From a virus: a DNA stretch of 33,975 bases. The notes under the pieces are model-generated. The model worked only from the letters and a program-made list of their open reading frames with translations, was not told the DNA's origin and searched no databases. The stretch lies in the IMG/VR virus record IMGVR_UViG_3300022689_000093, positions 1 to 33,975 of that record. One strand, 5' to 3'. Positions 24,225 through 31,954 of this stretch are shown here, in pieces (the first letter of the stretch is position 1; each line of letters starts with the position of its first letter). A program made the position numbers and the translations under genes.

Positions 24225-24754
24225 TATAACAATTCTCCATTACTAGGATAACTTATATTAAAACTATATAATAATGAACTATATAAATCATTAAAATCAA
24301 ATATATTATTAGTGCTACCATTAATAAAAGACAAAACATTTTTACTAAGATTTATAAAACAAGTAATAGGAATATTTGAACTTGGTGGTTCAACAAAACC
24401 AATACCAAGACCAAGTAAATTAGTATGTTCAAAATCCTTTTTATTAGATAAATCTTTGAATATACTTAGTGGTTTTAAAGGTATTTTTATCTGTAGCCTT
24501 TCTGTTTCTCCAACTGTACCTTCGTCACCTCTTTTAAAACAACCATAAAAATTACAAAATCCATTAGAATAATTATAAAAACCAAAACTATTACTAAATC
24601 TTCCATTCCATTCTTCTTCATTCCCAACAAATGTAGGTGTTATTGCAAATTCAATCCAACATATGTTATTGTTGTTTTCTAATTCACTTTTTATATTAAT
24701 AAACATTCTTTGGCAGTCTTGTAAACTACTGATATTAGGTGTATTAATTTTCAT
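24224..24754 (-). CDS. Hypothetical tail-associated protein
   Basis: This 176-residue protein is rich in Asn, Phe and Ser, with predicted beta strands throughout (CWIEFAITPTFVG, FGFYNYSNGFCNFYGCF). It lies between the tail nozzle gene and the three fibres and is coupled to both by overlapping stop and start codons. It may be the adaptor linking fibres to the nozzle or the fibre base, but no family is recognised. Confidence 0.6.
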   Translation of the reverse strand: MKINTPNISSLQDCQRMFINIKSELENNNNICWIEFAITPTFVGNEEEWNGRFSNSFGFYNYSNGFCNFYGCFKRGDEGTVGETERLQIKIPLKPLSIFKDLSNKKDFEHTNLLGLGIGFVEPPSSNIPITCFINLSKNVLSFINGSTNNIFDFNDLYSSLLYSFNISYPSNGELL

Positions 24755-26961
24755 CTTATACCTAATCCTTTAACCTGATATATCTTATCATAATTATTTA
24801 AAACTATCTCTGCTGCTATATCATAACTTCTTATTCCATAAGCATGATAAGTATGAACCTTGTTAGGCTGTGTCCTTTTAAGTTCATATTCAATCTTAAC
24901 ATTACCCCAATATAACCCATCTGGATCATCCCATATCAAATCATCACTACCATATACTAACGAAGGCGTTATACTTATTTCTCTTACTTCATTTAGTAAT
25001 AAAGAGAAATCAAACAAGTTATATAAATCAACATTTGCTGAACCATTTGTCTTTATTCTAGGTCTTACATATTTTAATCTTTTTGAATACCCTGGGTTTC
25101 CATAATTATCCCACCCTGAAACATAAGTCATTTCACATGAACCTATTACTGCTTTATATATATTATTTGTTAAAGGTAAATCTGCATCAATTAAAGTAAA
25201 GTTTTCTATAGAAATAGTTCCTTCATTGCTAGCTATTCTGTATTTTTGACCTTTTAAATCACCACTTAAAAATATTAAATAATTATTCTTATATTGATTA
25301 GCATCAAGACTTCCATCTTTTAAAATTGTTACTTTATTCGAATTTATCGTGCTAGTTATAACATATCCAACACCACCAGTGTTAGGATTGTTACCATCTA
25401 AAAATAAATAATCTCCATCATAATTATTAACACTTTCTTTAAAAACATATCCTTTATCATCACCTCTTAATAAGAACTCAACATTATCTTCTTCATACTT
25501 AGCATAGCTTTGAGCAGCATAACCATCATCTAAAGACCATTTCTTTAGTTCATAATCATATACTAATGTAACAGTATTATAATCACCACTTATAGGAGTA
25601 AATGAAAACTTAATTACCTTGTTATTATTATATGTATCAACCCCTATACAAGCGTTATTAACTTCTGTTCTATCTATTGCTTCACCAAATATTAAATTCT
25701 TATTGTTTAAAAAACTTTGAACAGGTTGTGATATGTTAGAAAAACCATTTCCATCTGTAACATATATACCTTTCTTATCTATGAAATAAACATAATTATT
25801 AACTGTTACAGCACCCCTATGTCCTACACATCCTATATTCTCATTGTAATCTATTCTTCTTAAAAAGAAATCATTTTCATCATACCCTTCTAATATCCAT
25901 GTACTATTTTCTTTAAATATAATTAAACCATTAATATAACTAACTATATTCTTTATATAATCTCCATCATCTCTATTAATCTCAACTCTAAAATCTAACC
26001 CACCAAACTCACCTCTTGGGAAGTACCAGCCATTAAAATCATATGAGTAATGTAATATTGTAGAGTTTTCTTCAAAACCAAATACTTTGTTTTTATGAAC
26101 TATTACCTTTTTAAATATTGGTGCAGAACTATGAAATAGCTGTATAGGGTCTAATAAATCAGAATCTGCTGTGTTGTCTATAATCTCGTCTATAACACCA
26201 CTACCTGCTACTGTCTCTGTGTTTGCAACAGACGTAACAAATTGTGCATCATAAATACTACCATTAACACTTGTTCTATATATATTTACTTTGTTAACCT
26301 GTGGATCAGTATTATAAGGTATGTCCTCAAGCCTGCATTGATATGGTCCACCAAAAACATCTAATCTTAAATTAGAAGTAGAACTATCATCCATTGAGTT
26401 TGGGTTACTTTCTTGGCCAGTTACACTGTTTGAATATGTTATCACATAATAATAAACACCATTAGCAAGATTACCACTTGTATTTATTAAGTTTGTACTC
26501 ATACCACTTATATCAGGTGCTTCTATACTCATGTTAGTTAAATCTGTACCATCATATTTCATATTAGTATCAGCATTATTAACTATATAACACTGGCTAT
26601 TTAAAGTACAAAAACTATAATAACTACTGTCATCTAGGCTTGTTGATAATGTAGTTAAACTATCATGAGATGTAGTACCATCTTCAACATACAAGTTACC
26701 ACCACAAGCTACTAATAGATCACTTTCTCCACCATGTTTAAACTGGTGTATACCCAATATATTTGTTAAAGATATAGGATCATCAACAGGTTGTGTGTTG
26801 TTAAAGAAGCCAAAACCATCTCTATGCCTAACCTCATCAGATACAAGGAATCTACAGTTCTTAGCTATTAAAGCATTATCAGGACCACTATTAGCTTCAG
26901 CTATGTCTTGCCTTAAACCACCAAACCTTGAATATGTTCTAATATTTTGATTTATAGCCAT
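24751..26961 (-). CDS. Tail nozzle protein (T7 gp12 / P22 gp10-like hub)
   Basis: This 736-residue, almost entirely beta protein starts IRTYSRFGGLRQDIAEANSG, then NALIAKNCRF and VRHRDGFG. That pattern is typical of the N-terminus of podovirus nozzle and tail-stabilisation proteins ('all residues of the sample are loaded with the listed values'). Repeats such as VNKVNIYRTSVNG and KVFGFEENSTIL suggest beta-propeller blades. Six copies should form the end of the short tail. No strong ribosome site is seen before ATG 26961, but GGTATAAT lies just upstream (possible promoter). Confidence 0.75.
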   Translation of the reverse strand: MAINQNIRTYSRFGGLRQDIAEANSGPDNALIAKNCRFLVSDEVRHRDGFGFFNNTQPVDDPISLTNILGIHQFKHGGESDLLVACGGNLYVEDGTTSHDSLTTLSTSLDDSSYYSFCTLNSQCYIVNNADTNMKYDGTDLTNMSIEAPDISGMSTNLINTSGNLANGVYYYVITYSNSVTGQESNPNSMDDSSTSNLRLDVFGGPYQCRLEDIPYNTDPQVNKVNIYRTSVNGSIYDAQFVTSVANTETVAGSGVIDEIIDNTADSDLLDPIQLFHSSAPIFKKVIVHKNKVFGFEENSTILHYSYDFNGWYFPRGEFGGLDFRVEINRDDGDYIKNIVSYINGLIIFKENSTWILEGYDENDFFLRRIDYNENIGCVGHRGAVTVNNYVYFIDKKGIYVTDGNGFSNISQPVQSFLNNKNLIFGEAIDRTEVNNACIGVDTYNNNKVIKFSFTPISGDYNTVTLVYDYELKKWSLDDGYAAQSYAKYEEDNVEFLLRGDDKGYVFKESVNNYDGDYLFLDGNNPNTGGVGYVITSTINSNKVTILKDGSLDANQYKNNYLIFLSGDLKGQKYRIASNEGTISIENFTLIDADLPLTNNIYKAVIGSCEMTYVSGWDNYGNPGYSKRLKYVRPRIKTNGSANVDLYNLFDFSLLLNEVREISITPSLVYGSDDLIWDDPDGLYWGNVKIEYELKRTQPNKVHTYHAYGIRSYDIAAEIVLNNYDKIYQVKGLGIR

Positions 26962-26989
26962 ACTTTAATTATACCATAAAACACTACAA

Positions 26990-27361
26990 TTATAAAAAAT
27001 AATTTGAAATTATCTCAATAAATTCCTCAAAACTTCTACATACTTTATAATCATATCCCTTTTCTTTTATGGTTGATCCTACTTCTACTTGTGAATCACT
27101 CTCTTTTCCTTTACCAACCTTCATTTCAATGAATAAACCATTGTAGTTTTTGTTAGCCTTAACTAACATTAAATCAGGCACTCCTGCTAAGACACCCATT
27201 CTTTTAAAATTAACTGCTTCTACTATTCTTCTACTACCACCATTGGGTATAGCAAAAATAAGTTCCTTTGGGTATTGCATCCTAAACCAACTTACACATT
27301 GGCATTGTAACTTAAATTCTAAATTTTTCTTTTTTATTGTTTTTTTTCTTGCAATCGCCAT
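26990..27361 (-). CDS. VRR-NUC domain nuclease
   Basis: This 123-residue protein carries the whole single-domain VRR-NUC fold: E15 in the first helix, IPNGG at 38-42, GVPD at 60-63 with catalytic D63, and IEMK at 78-81 with E79 and K81. It ends in the usual helix. Phage VRR-NUC enzymes act on branched DNA such as Holliday junctions. It has a basic N-terminal tail (ARKKTIKKK) for DNA contact. It is alone among tail genes, just upstream of the nozzle gene. TATAAT lies about 8 bases before the ATG, so it may have its own promoter. Confidence 0.88.
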   Translation of the reverse strand: MAIARKKTIKKKNLEFKLQCQCVSWFRMQYPKELIFAIPNGGSRRIVEAVNFKRMGVLAGVPDLMLVKANKNYNGLFIEMKVGKGKESDSQVEVGSTIKEKGYDYKVCRSFEEFIEIISNYFL

Positions 27362-27410
27362 AATTATATATTATACTATATTTATTAATTTCATTTAATA
27401 CCACCTTGAA

Positions 27411-27442
27411 GGGTTAGCATTTGTTTGCTAGCCCTTTTTTTT
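27411..27442 (+). terminator. Rightward terminator opposite the late operon
   Basis: GGGTTAGCA (27411-27419) pairs with TGCTAGCCC (27426-27434) with one G-U pair and a six-base loop. Eight T residues follow at 27435-27442. The T tract works only for rightward transcripts, yet all nearby genes are leftward; the leftward strand has no T tract after the stem. Confidence 0.7.
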
Positions 27443-27605
27443 ATGATGGATTTATCATATTACATTCTATTTTTTTATTCTTTATTTTTTCTAAAATAGT
27501 TTCTAAATCTATTGGCTCTTCTACATTATCTCTATCAATATAAATTACATCAGTTCCACATTCTATACAAATATTATTATCTTCTATATATATACAATTA
27601 TTCAT
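27441..27605 (-). CDS. Small hypothetical protein with CxxC-like motif
   Basis: This 54-residue acidic protein starts at ATG 27605 behind AGGAG. It has cysteines in NNCIYIEDNNICIECGTDV at residues 3-21, which could bind a metal, then a helical half. It lies directly after the lipoprotein stop and before the rightward hairpin. Composition and ribosome site support coding; function unknown. Confidence 0.6.
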   Translation of the reverse strand: MNNCIYIEDNNICIECGTDVIYIDRDNVEEPIDLETILEKIKNKKIECNMINPS

Positions 27606-27606
27606 T

Positions 27607-28947
27607 CTATTCTCCTATACTACAATTTTGATTTACATTTTCTAAATAAGGTTCATCAATATATGTTCCAGCTACACAACTAGTATAACCATCACCAATA
27701 ACTTCTACATCTATATAGCTATTAAATATTTCAGCATAGCTAATTAAAAAACCAAACATACCACCAGCCATATAATCACTTGTTACTATTCCTAATACTT
27801 CAATATCATTAAACATAAATGGATACATTGGGAAATTACTAACATATAAACCAGTTACTAAACCTGCTGATCCACCACCTGTAACTATACCAGTAATGGT
27901 TACTTTATCCATACTTAGATCAAAAGCCTTATTAGACACTAAACCACACTCTTCTATACAATTGTTAAAACCATTCTTAATGCTTAATCTTTCAATCTTT
28001 GTAAAAGATAATTCATTACTAATATTTTTACTACCTACAAATTTTAGTCCAATGAGGATCGAATTAGAGATAGAATTAAAGCCACTAACAAAATTTGAAA
28101 TACTGTATCCATTTCCATATATTTTTACATCACCTATAGTTTTATCGTTATTAACACCATCGCAGTTAAGATCATTACCTAACACTACATTATCATGTGT
28201 TTCTAAACTATTAATAAAAGTAGTACAATCTCCATATAGGATTTCAATGTTATCAGATAGATACACTCTTTGATACAAATAAGAAGTACCATCATATACT
28301 GCTACTATATTAAAATATGAAGCATCTTCAGGCAACTCTATCTCTTTTGGAAACACTTCATATGTATAATAATCAGTACAATTAAAATCATTTGTTTTGT
28401 TTAATTCATTACTCATACCAATCATAATATCAGTATCTTCTACAATGTTATAACAATATAAAATATCCTCTTCTGGAACGCTCATTAGCTCTTCTGTAGG
28501 ACTTCTATAAAAACTAATAGTAACATAGTCATCTAACTTATCTTCTATCTTAATCAAAGGATTAGCTTCGTTTACAAGTATTTCTTTTTCATACCTGACT
28601 CTAACTACATATTCTAAACTTTCACCTACAACATTTGTTGCTACTAAAGAAGTATCTTGTGAATAATCTTGATAACTAACACCACTATTTTGTGCTTCAC
28701 CTTTGTAAAAAACCTCAACTAAGTTATCAGTTTTAAAGTGTGCTATCAGCCTAGACTTATTCCAAATATTAGGAACTTTACACTTGATTAGATTGTTAAT
28801 TATGTCACACTTTTTTGTTTCCTTAGTCTTAATATCATATAAACTAAACTCATTAATCATAGAGTTTATTTCATATCGAACATTTGGTAGACTAGCCATA
28901 GAGCAACTTCCAAGTATTACTAGAAAGTTCAAAATAAAATACTTCAT
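27607..28947 (-). CDS. Phage-encoded secreted lipoprotein with beta-helix-like repeats
   Basis: This 446-residue protein has a bacterial lipoprotein signal: MKY, a hydrophobic stretch (FILNFLVI), and the lipobox LGSC at residues 12-15. The mature protein has a Cys-rich beta N-terminal domain (about 35-260). A repeat region follows (about 265-440: VKIYGNGYSISNFV, VGSKNISNELSF, LVTGLYVSNF), resembling right-handed beta-helix or GLUG-type repeats. AAGGAGG precedes the ATG. It is not needed for virion or lysis function as far as can be inferred. A receptor-masking superinfection exclusion lipoprotein is one idea; adhesion or host modification is another. It is unlike the other genes in having several disulfide-type Cys pairs. 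Confidence 0.7.
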   Translation of the reverse strand: MKYFILNFLVILGSCSMASLPNVRYEINSMINEFSLYDIKTKETKKCDIINNLIKCKVPNIWNKSRLIAHFKTDNLVEVFYKGEAQNSGVSYQDYSQDTSLVATNVVGESLEYVVRVRYEKEILVNEANPLIKIEDKLDDYVTISFYRSPTEELMSVPEEDILYCYNIVEDTDIMIGMSNELNKTNDFNCTDYYTYEVFPKEIELPEDASYFNIVAVYDGTSYLYQRVYLSDNIEILYGDCTTFINSLETHDNVVLGNDLNCDGVNNDKTIGDVKIYGNGYSISNFVSGFNSISNSILIGLKFVGSKNISNELSFTKIERLSIKNGFNNCIEECGLVSNKAFDLSMDKVTITGIVTGGGSAGLVTGLYVSNFPMYPFMFNDIEVLGIVTSDYMAGGMFGFLISYAEIFNSYIDVEVIGDGYTSCVAGTYIDEPYLENVNQNCSIGE

Positions 28948-28957
28948 TAAAGCCTCC

Positions 28958-29176
28958 TTAAAACTTATGCATTATCATTTTTTTAGGAATTCTGTATTTC
29001 TTCTTACAATTACAACATTGATATATAGATTTATCTTTTTGTTTGTCATATCTAGCCCATACTTTTATAAACCACTCACTATTACACTCTCTACAATAAA
29101 AATTAAAACCTTGTACAAAGTCTTTAAGTAGCTTAGGTATATCAGGCGTATCTACTGGCCCAATATGACTTATCAT
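28958..29176 (-). CDS. Zinc-ribbon protein
   Basis: This 72-residue basic protein carries two CxxC pairs, YCRECN (residues 27-32) and YQCCNCKKKY (residues 51-60), forming a zinc ribbon with about 24 residues between pairs. The C-terminus is basic. The stop/start overlap with the preceding 48-residue gene (ATGA) makes it translationally coupled. Zinc ribbons of this kind bind nucleic acid or protein; no specific role is inferred. Confidence 0.7.
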   Translation of the reverse strand: MISHIGPVDTPDIPKLLKDFVQGFNFYCRECNSEWFIKVWARYDKQKDKSIYQCCNCKKKYRIPKKMIMHKF

Positions 29177-29319
29177 AATAGTGAAATTAATAGTTTATAA
29201 ACATAGATTAATCCAAGTGCTAAAAAAGCACAAATAGTAAAAACCAAAATTACTCCTATCGGCTTTACTAGGTACCTTCCGTAAAAATCTTTCATAAATT
29301 TTTTTAACTGACTCCACAT
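29173..29319 (-). CDS. 48-residue single-pass membrane protein (possible lysis protein)
   Basis: This small frame starts at ATG 29319 behind GGAGGTTAATT and ends TGA overlapping the zinc-ribbon start. It encodes 48 residues: an amphipathic basic start (MWSQLKKFMKDFYGRYL) and one transmembrane helix from about residue 22 to 40 (VILVFTICAFLALGLIYV). It lies in the lysis neighbourhood, so a role in membrane permeabilisation or as a small inner-membrane spanin-like unit is possible. Confidence 0.65.
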   Translation of the reverse strand: MWSQLKKFMKDFYGRYLVKPIGVILVFTICAFLALGLIYVYKLLISLL

Positions 29320-29321
29320 AA

Positions 29322-29588
29322 TTAACCTCCTAATAGTTCTTTTAAAGCACTATTTCCATTCTTATTTTTAATAGCCTTATTAGCTTCTTCTATAGCTCTA
29401 TTGTTTTGTTCATTCATAGCTTTTTTAAAAGCCTTGTTCTTTTCTTCTTCATATTTCAAAGTTTCTTTTTCAATCTTATTCATAGCTTTAATAACACTAT
29501 CTTTTTTAAAAAAATCAAGAACCTTGTCCTCTAATTTAGTACCTCTATATCTGTCTATTATTTCTTTTTTAATTTGATTTACATTCAT
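29322..29588 (-). CDS. Hypothetical charged helical protein
   Basis: This 88-residue protein is dominated by Lys, Glu and Asn with a long continuous helix (ETLKYEEEKNKAFKKAMNEQ) and a Leu-rich end (ALKELLGG). TAGGAGGTATCT precedes the ATG. No membrane segment or catalytic residue. Likely a small coiled-coil protein; function unknown. Confidence 0.6.
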   Translation of the reverse strand: MNVNQIKKEIIDRYRGTKLEDKVLDFFKKDSVIKAMNKIEKETLKYEEEKNKAFKKAMNEQNNRAIEEANKAIKNKNGNSALKELLGG

Positions 29589-29597
29589 AGATACCTC

Positions 29598-29816
29598 CTA
29601 ATGAACAAGACCTTTTACATCATCTTCATTGTATATTAAAGACCTATCAAGGCTGGATATTTCAAAAAAACTTCCTTCGTTTAACTCTTCATAATTGTCT
29701 GCTATAAATTTTAATGTTTCAGGTATTGATAAGATATTATCTGTTGTATATGTATCGCCATCTATGCAAGTATAAACTGTTACTACAACATATTCTTCCT
29801 TAACAACTAGTTCCAT
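29598..29816 (-). CDS. Hypothetical small acidic protein
   Basis: This 72-residue protein starts with hydrophobic beta strands (VVVTVYTCIDGDTYTTDN) and has acidic residues throughout. It may form a small beta domain. GGTATAAT lies about 10 bases before the start and there is only a weak AAGG ribosome site. No family is recognised. Confidence 0.55.
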   Translation of the reverse strand: MELVVKEEYVVVTVYTCIDGDTYTTDNILSIPETLKFIADNYEELNEGSFFEISSLDRSLIYNEDDVKGLVH

Positions 29817-29830
29817 ACATTTATTATACC

Positions 29831-30289
29831 TTAAAAATTATATTTTACACTAATTAAAAATGCTACTCTGTCAATTGTCCTAGATGTGTTTATACTATTT
29901 ATTGATACATTGTAATTATTATCAAGGTTATATATAGCACCAAGCCCAATATCAAAGCCCAACACAAAAGGACGATAGTACATTAAACCTACACTATGTA
30001 TACCTTCTAAACCTACATTACTTATTACTGCAACTTGATGTTTATGCTTTATTATCTTTAGTTTATCTATCTCTTTTATTTTTTCTTTTTCTACAGTATT
30101 TATTTTTGTTTTAGTTACAACTTTAACTTCACCTTCTTTCGTGATAGTTTTTACTTCAGTTACTATTTTGTCCTGCGTTACTATTTTATCTTTGTATTTA
30201 ATTACTATTTTCTCTTTTGGTGGAGCAAAGTAATAAAATAAAAATGCACCAATTATTACTCCAGCTATTAAAGTATAGATATATTTCAA
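29831..30289 (-). CDS. Spanin-like membrane-anchored coiled-coil protein with outer-membrane-type C-terminus
   Basis: The start is TTG 30289, with AAGGAG spaced correctly before it. The 152-residue product has an N-terminal membrane helix (residues 4-22: IYTLIAGVIIGAFLFYYF). A periplasmic stretch of Lys/Val/Glu heptads follows (about 28-80: VIKYKDKIVTQDKIV, EVKVVTKTKINTVEK). The C-terminal part is beta-rich with Gly and aromatic residues (VGLMYYRPFVLGF) and ends ISVKYNF. A terminal Phe with alternating hydrophobic residues is the signature of outer-membrane beta-strands. It could bridge inner and outer membrane as a lysis protein (spanin); this is inference from topology and location. Confidence 0.6.
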   Translation of the reverse strand: MKYIYTLIAGVIIGAFLFYYFAPPKEKIVIKYKDKIVTQDKIVTEVKTITKEGEVKVVTKTKINTVEKEKIKEIDKLKIIKHKHQVAVISNVGLEGIHSVGLMYYRPFVLGFDIGLGAIYNLDNNYNVSINSINTSRTIDRVAFLISVKYNF

Positions 30290-30307
30290 GTTAACTCCTT
30301 AAGTTAA

Positions 30308-30351
30308 AATAAAACGGCAGAAAGTGTGCATCGTTGAGAGGCATCTGCCGT
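30308..30351 (-). terminator. Leftward terminator inside the lysis cluster
   Basis: ACGGCAGA (30314-30321 on the plus strand) pairs with TCTGCCGT (30344-30351). On the leftward strand the stem is followed by TTTTATTTT. The loop is long (22 bases). It sits between the small holin-like gene and the spanin-like gene, so leftward readthrough would be modulated here. Confidence 0.6.
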
Positions 30352-30354
30352 ATG

Positions 30355-30528
30355 TTATTTCTTTTTAATATAATGCTCACCAATATTTCCACCAACATAA
30401 AAACCAAAACATATAGTTAAACCATTTATAAACTGATCTCCACTTAGAAACTTTTTGAATAAAGCATATGTTATTATACTCAAACAAACTAAAAATAACA
30501 TTAGTTTTTTACTAAAATTAATGTTCAT
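30355..30528 (-). CDS. 57-residue putative holin, two membrane segments
   Basis: This frame starts at ATG 30528, overlapping the endolysin stop (ATGA), and ends TAA at 30355. The 57-residue product has a first hydrophobic helix (LMLFLVCLSIITYALF, residues 9-24), a short charged loop (KKFLSGDQ), a second, weaker one (FINGLTICFGFYVGGNIG) and a basic tail (IKKK). The location directly after the endolysin and the two-helix topology fit a small class II-type holin. Confidence 0.7.
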   Translation of the reverse strand: MNINFSKKLMLFLVCLSIITYALFKKFLSGDQFINGLTICFGFYVGGNIGEHYIKKK

Positions 30529-30992
30529 ATTTCTTCATTCCAAAGTATTAGTGGTACTGTTTTTGTATAATTTGTACTTAGGTGAACAAACTTCTTTTCA
30601 ACATATACAATAGCTCTAGGTATGCCGAACTTAAAAGCATGATAAACAACTTCACCTCTAGTAACTAAATTTGGAGTTGCAATATCTGCAGCTAAACCAA
30701 CGCAATGATCGCTTATTATGTGAGTTCCATTCTTGTCAACATAATCTATTCCGTTCATTTTTTGGTTATGATTATGGCACCTAAAACCAGAATTAATCTT
30801 GTAATAGTTACCTGTTTGTTTGTGTAAATAATTCATAAAGTCTACCCAAGGATCTCTTGGACTTATTGTTTGACCACAGCCACATTTACATTTAAAATCC
30901 TCAATAGAATAAGGTTTAAAATCATCTTCTTTAATCATCTTAACACATTCCTCTAACTTATCGTTTACATATTTGAAAAACTTAGCCATCAC
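30525..30992 (-). CDS. Endolysin, peptidase M15A family
   Basis: The 155-residue protein cuts peptidoglycan peptides. It has the full M15A pattern: SGFRCHNHN at residues 68-76, SDHCVGLAADI with zinc ligands H96 and D103, and KKFVHLS with H137. An N-terminal Cys cluster (FKCKCGCG, 33-40) is also usual for this family, where it opens the domain. No signal peptide is seen, so release needs a holin. The start can be GTG 30992 or ATG 30989 (AGGAG is 9 or 12 bases away); the ATG overlaps the stop of the preceding gene. It is followed by a holin-like gene with an ATGA overlap. Confidence 0.92.
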   Translation of the reverse strand: MMAKFFKYVNDKLEECVKMIKEDDFKPYSIEDFKCKCGCGQTISPRDPWVDFMNYLHKQTGNYYKINSGFRCHNHNQKMNGIDYVDKNGTHIISDHCVGLAADIATPNLVTRGEVVYHAFKFGIPRAIVYVEKKFVHLSTNYTKTVPLILWNEEI

Positions 30993-31303
30993 TTAAAGTA
31001 ACTCCTAAGATATTCAATAATATCAACCAAATGTCCTGCTAGAAATATAATACCACTACCAACAGAAATTAAAACTGTAGCTACTAAACCAATTAACCAA
31101 CGCTTTTCTTTTTTAGCTTCTATATTTTCTCTATCTAACTTCTTTTTAAAATCTATTTCTTTTTGTTGTTCTCGTTTAACTAAATAAGTAACATCCTCTT
31201 TTATATTACTTACTTCGTTTTCCACCTTACTTAGCCTATTACTAACCACAATAAATTCCTTTGACAAATCACTATAACCATCACAATAATTTTTAGCTGC
31301 CAT
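30989..31303 (-). CDS. Holin-like coiled-coil protein with C-terminal membrane helix (XhlA-like)
   Basis: The 104-residue protein has a helical heptad region (residues 14-60: FIVVSNRLSKVENEVSNIKED), a basic linker (KKLDRENIEAKKEKRW), and one membrane helix near the C-terminus (about 70-88: LIGLVATVLISVGSGIIFLAG), followed by a short amphipathic tail. That architecture matches haemolysin XhlA-type proteins that assist endolysin release. It lies directly before the endolysin gene (TGATG overlap). It could also act as the spanin partner; the XhlA reading is the closest. Confidence 0.75.
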   Translation of the reverse strand: MAAKNYCDGYSDLSKEFIVVSNRLSKVENEVSNIKEDVTYLVKREQQKEIDFKKKLDRENIEAKKEKRWLIGLVATVLISVGSGIIFLAGHLVDIIEYLRSYFK

Positions 31304-31704
31304 TATCTAAATAACCTCTCATGGTATTGATTATTATATTCTATATAAGCATCAAATAACCTTTGTATTTTATAGTAAGTATGAGTATGCTCACATAAAC
31401 ACCTTAATGCTTTCTCTAAATCATCTATATAATTTAATAATAATTCTTTATTACAAACTCTTGGACTTTGTTCATCATCAAAATAAACCATAGTTGAAAA
31501 TAAATATTCCCCATCTACATGTGTTAAATTATATTTAATTACTGCTCTTTCAAAAAACTCATCATCTATTTGTATACTACCTTCAGTAAAGAAAACCTTT
31601 TCAACAGAAGTTTTACTTGTTTTAGTCTTTGACACAGTTGCTATATCTAATTCAACTAAACAATCTTGAGAGAATAAACTTAAAATAAATAATAGTATAA
31701 ACAT
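31303..31704 (-). CDS. Exported protein in the lysis cluster
   Basis: This 133-residue protein has a short signal sequence (MFILLFILSLFSQDC), probably cleaved near residue 12. There is a Cys at 15 but no good lipobox (SQDC), so it is likely soluble in the periplasm or secreted. The mature part is acidic and has three further Cys residues (RVCNKELL, RCLCEHTH) that could form disulfides or bind metal. The stop overlaps the XhlA-like start. Its place suggests help in lysis or in envelope attack, but nothing specific is seen. Confidence 0.65.
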   Translation of the reverse strand: MFILLFILSLFSQDCLVELDIATVSKTKTSKTSVEKVFFTEGSIQIDDEFFERAVIKYNLTHVDGEYLFSTMVYFDDEQSPRVCNKELLLNYIDDLEKALRCLCEHTHTYYKIQRLFDAYIEYNNQYHERLFR

Positions 31705-31707
31705 TGT

Positions 31708-31953
31708 TTAAATCTTCTTTAAAAATGATTTAAATAAACTTTTCTTTGTAAACTTTCTGTTGTTTTCTTCTAAGATAATTCTAGCTTCAGGTTTTATATT
31801 CTCAAGATCAAGTTCTATAAACACAGAACTAGTACCTCTTGTGTAAGTAGCACCTTCTCTTTCAGGAGTATAATCACTAGAAGCATATACAACCTTTAAT
31901 GGTTCACCATAACTTTGCTCTGCCTTTAAAATAGCATCTTCTAAACCTATCAT
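31708..31953 (-). CDS. Hypothetical protein, possible tail accessory
   Basis: The start is set at ATG 31953; an upstream ATG at 31965 would contain the GGAGG ribosome site itself. The 81-residue product has a beta-rich middle (YASSDYTPEREGATYTRGTSSVFIEL) and a basic helical end (TKKSLFKSFLKKI). It follows a 70-residue gene of the tailspike group. No domain is recognised. Confidence 0.6.
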   Translation of the reverse strand: MIGLEDAILKAEQSYGEPLKVVYASSDYTPEREGATYTRGTSSVFIELDLENIKPEARIILEENNRKFTKKSLFKSFLKKI

Positions 31954-31954
31954 A

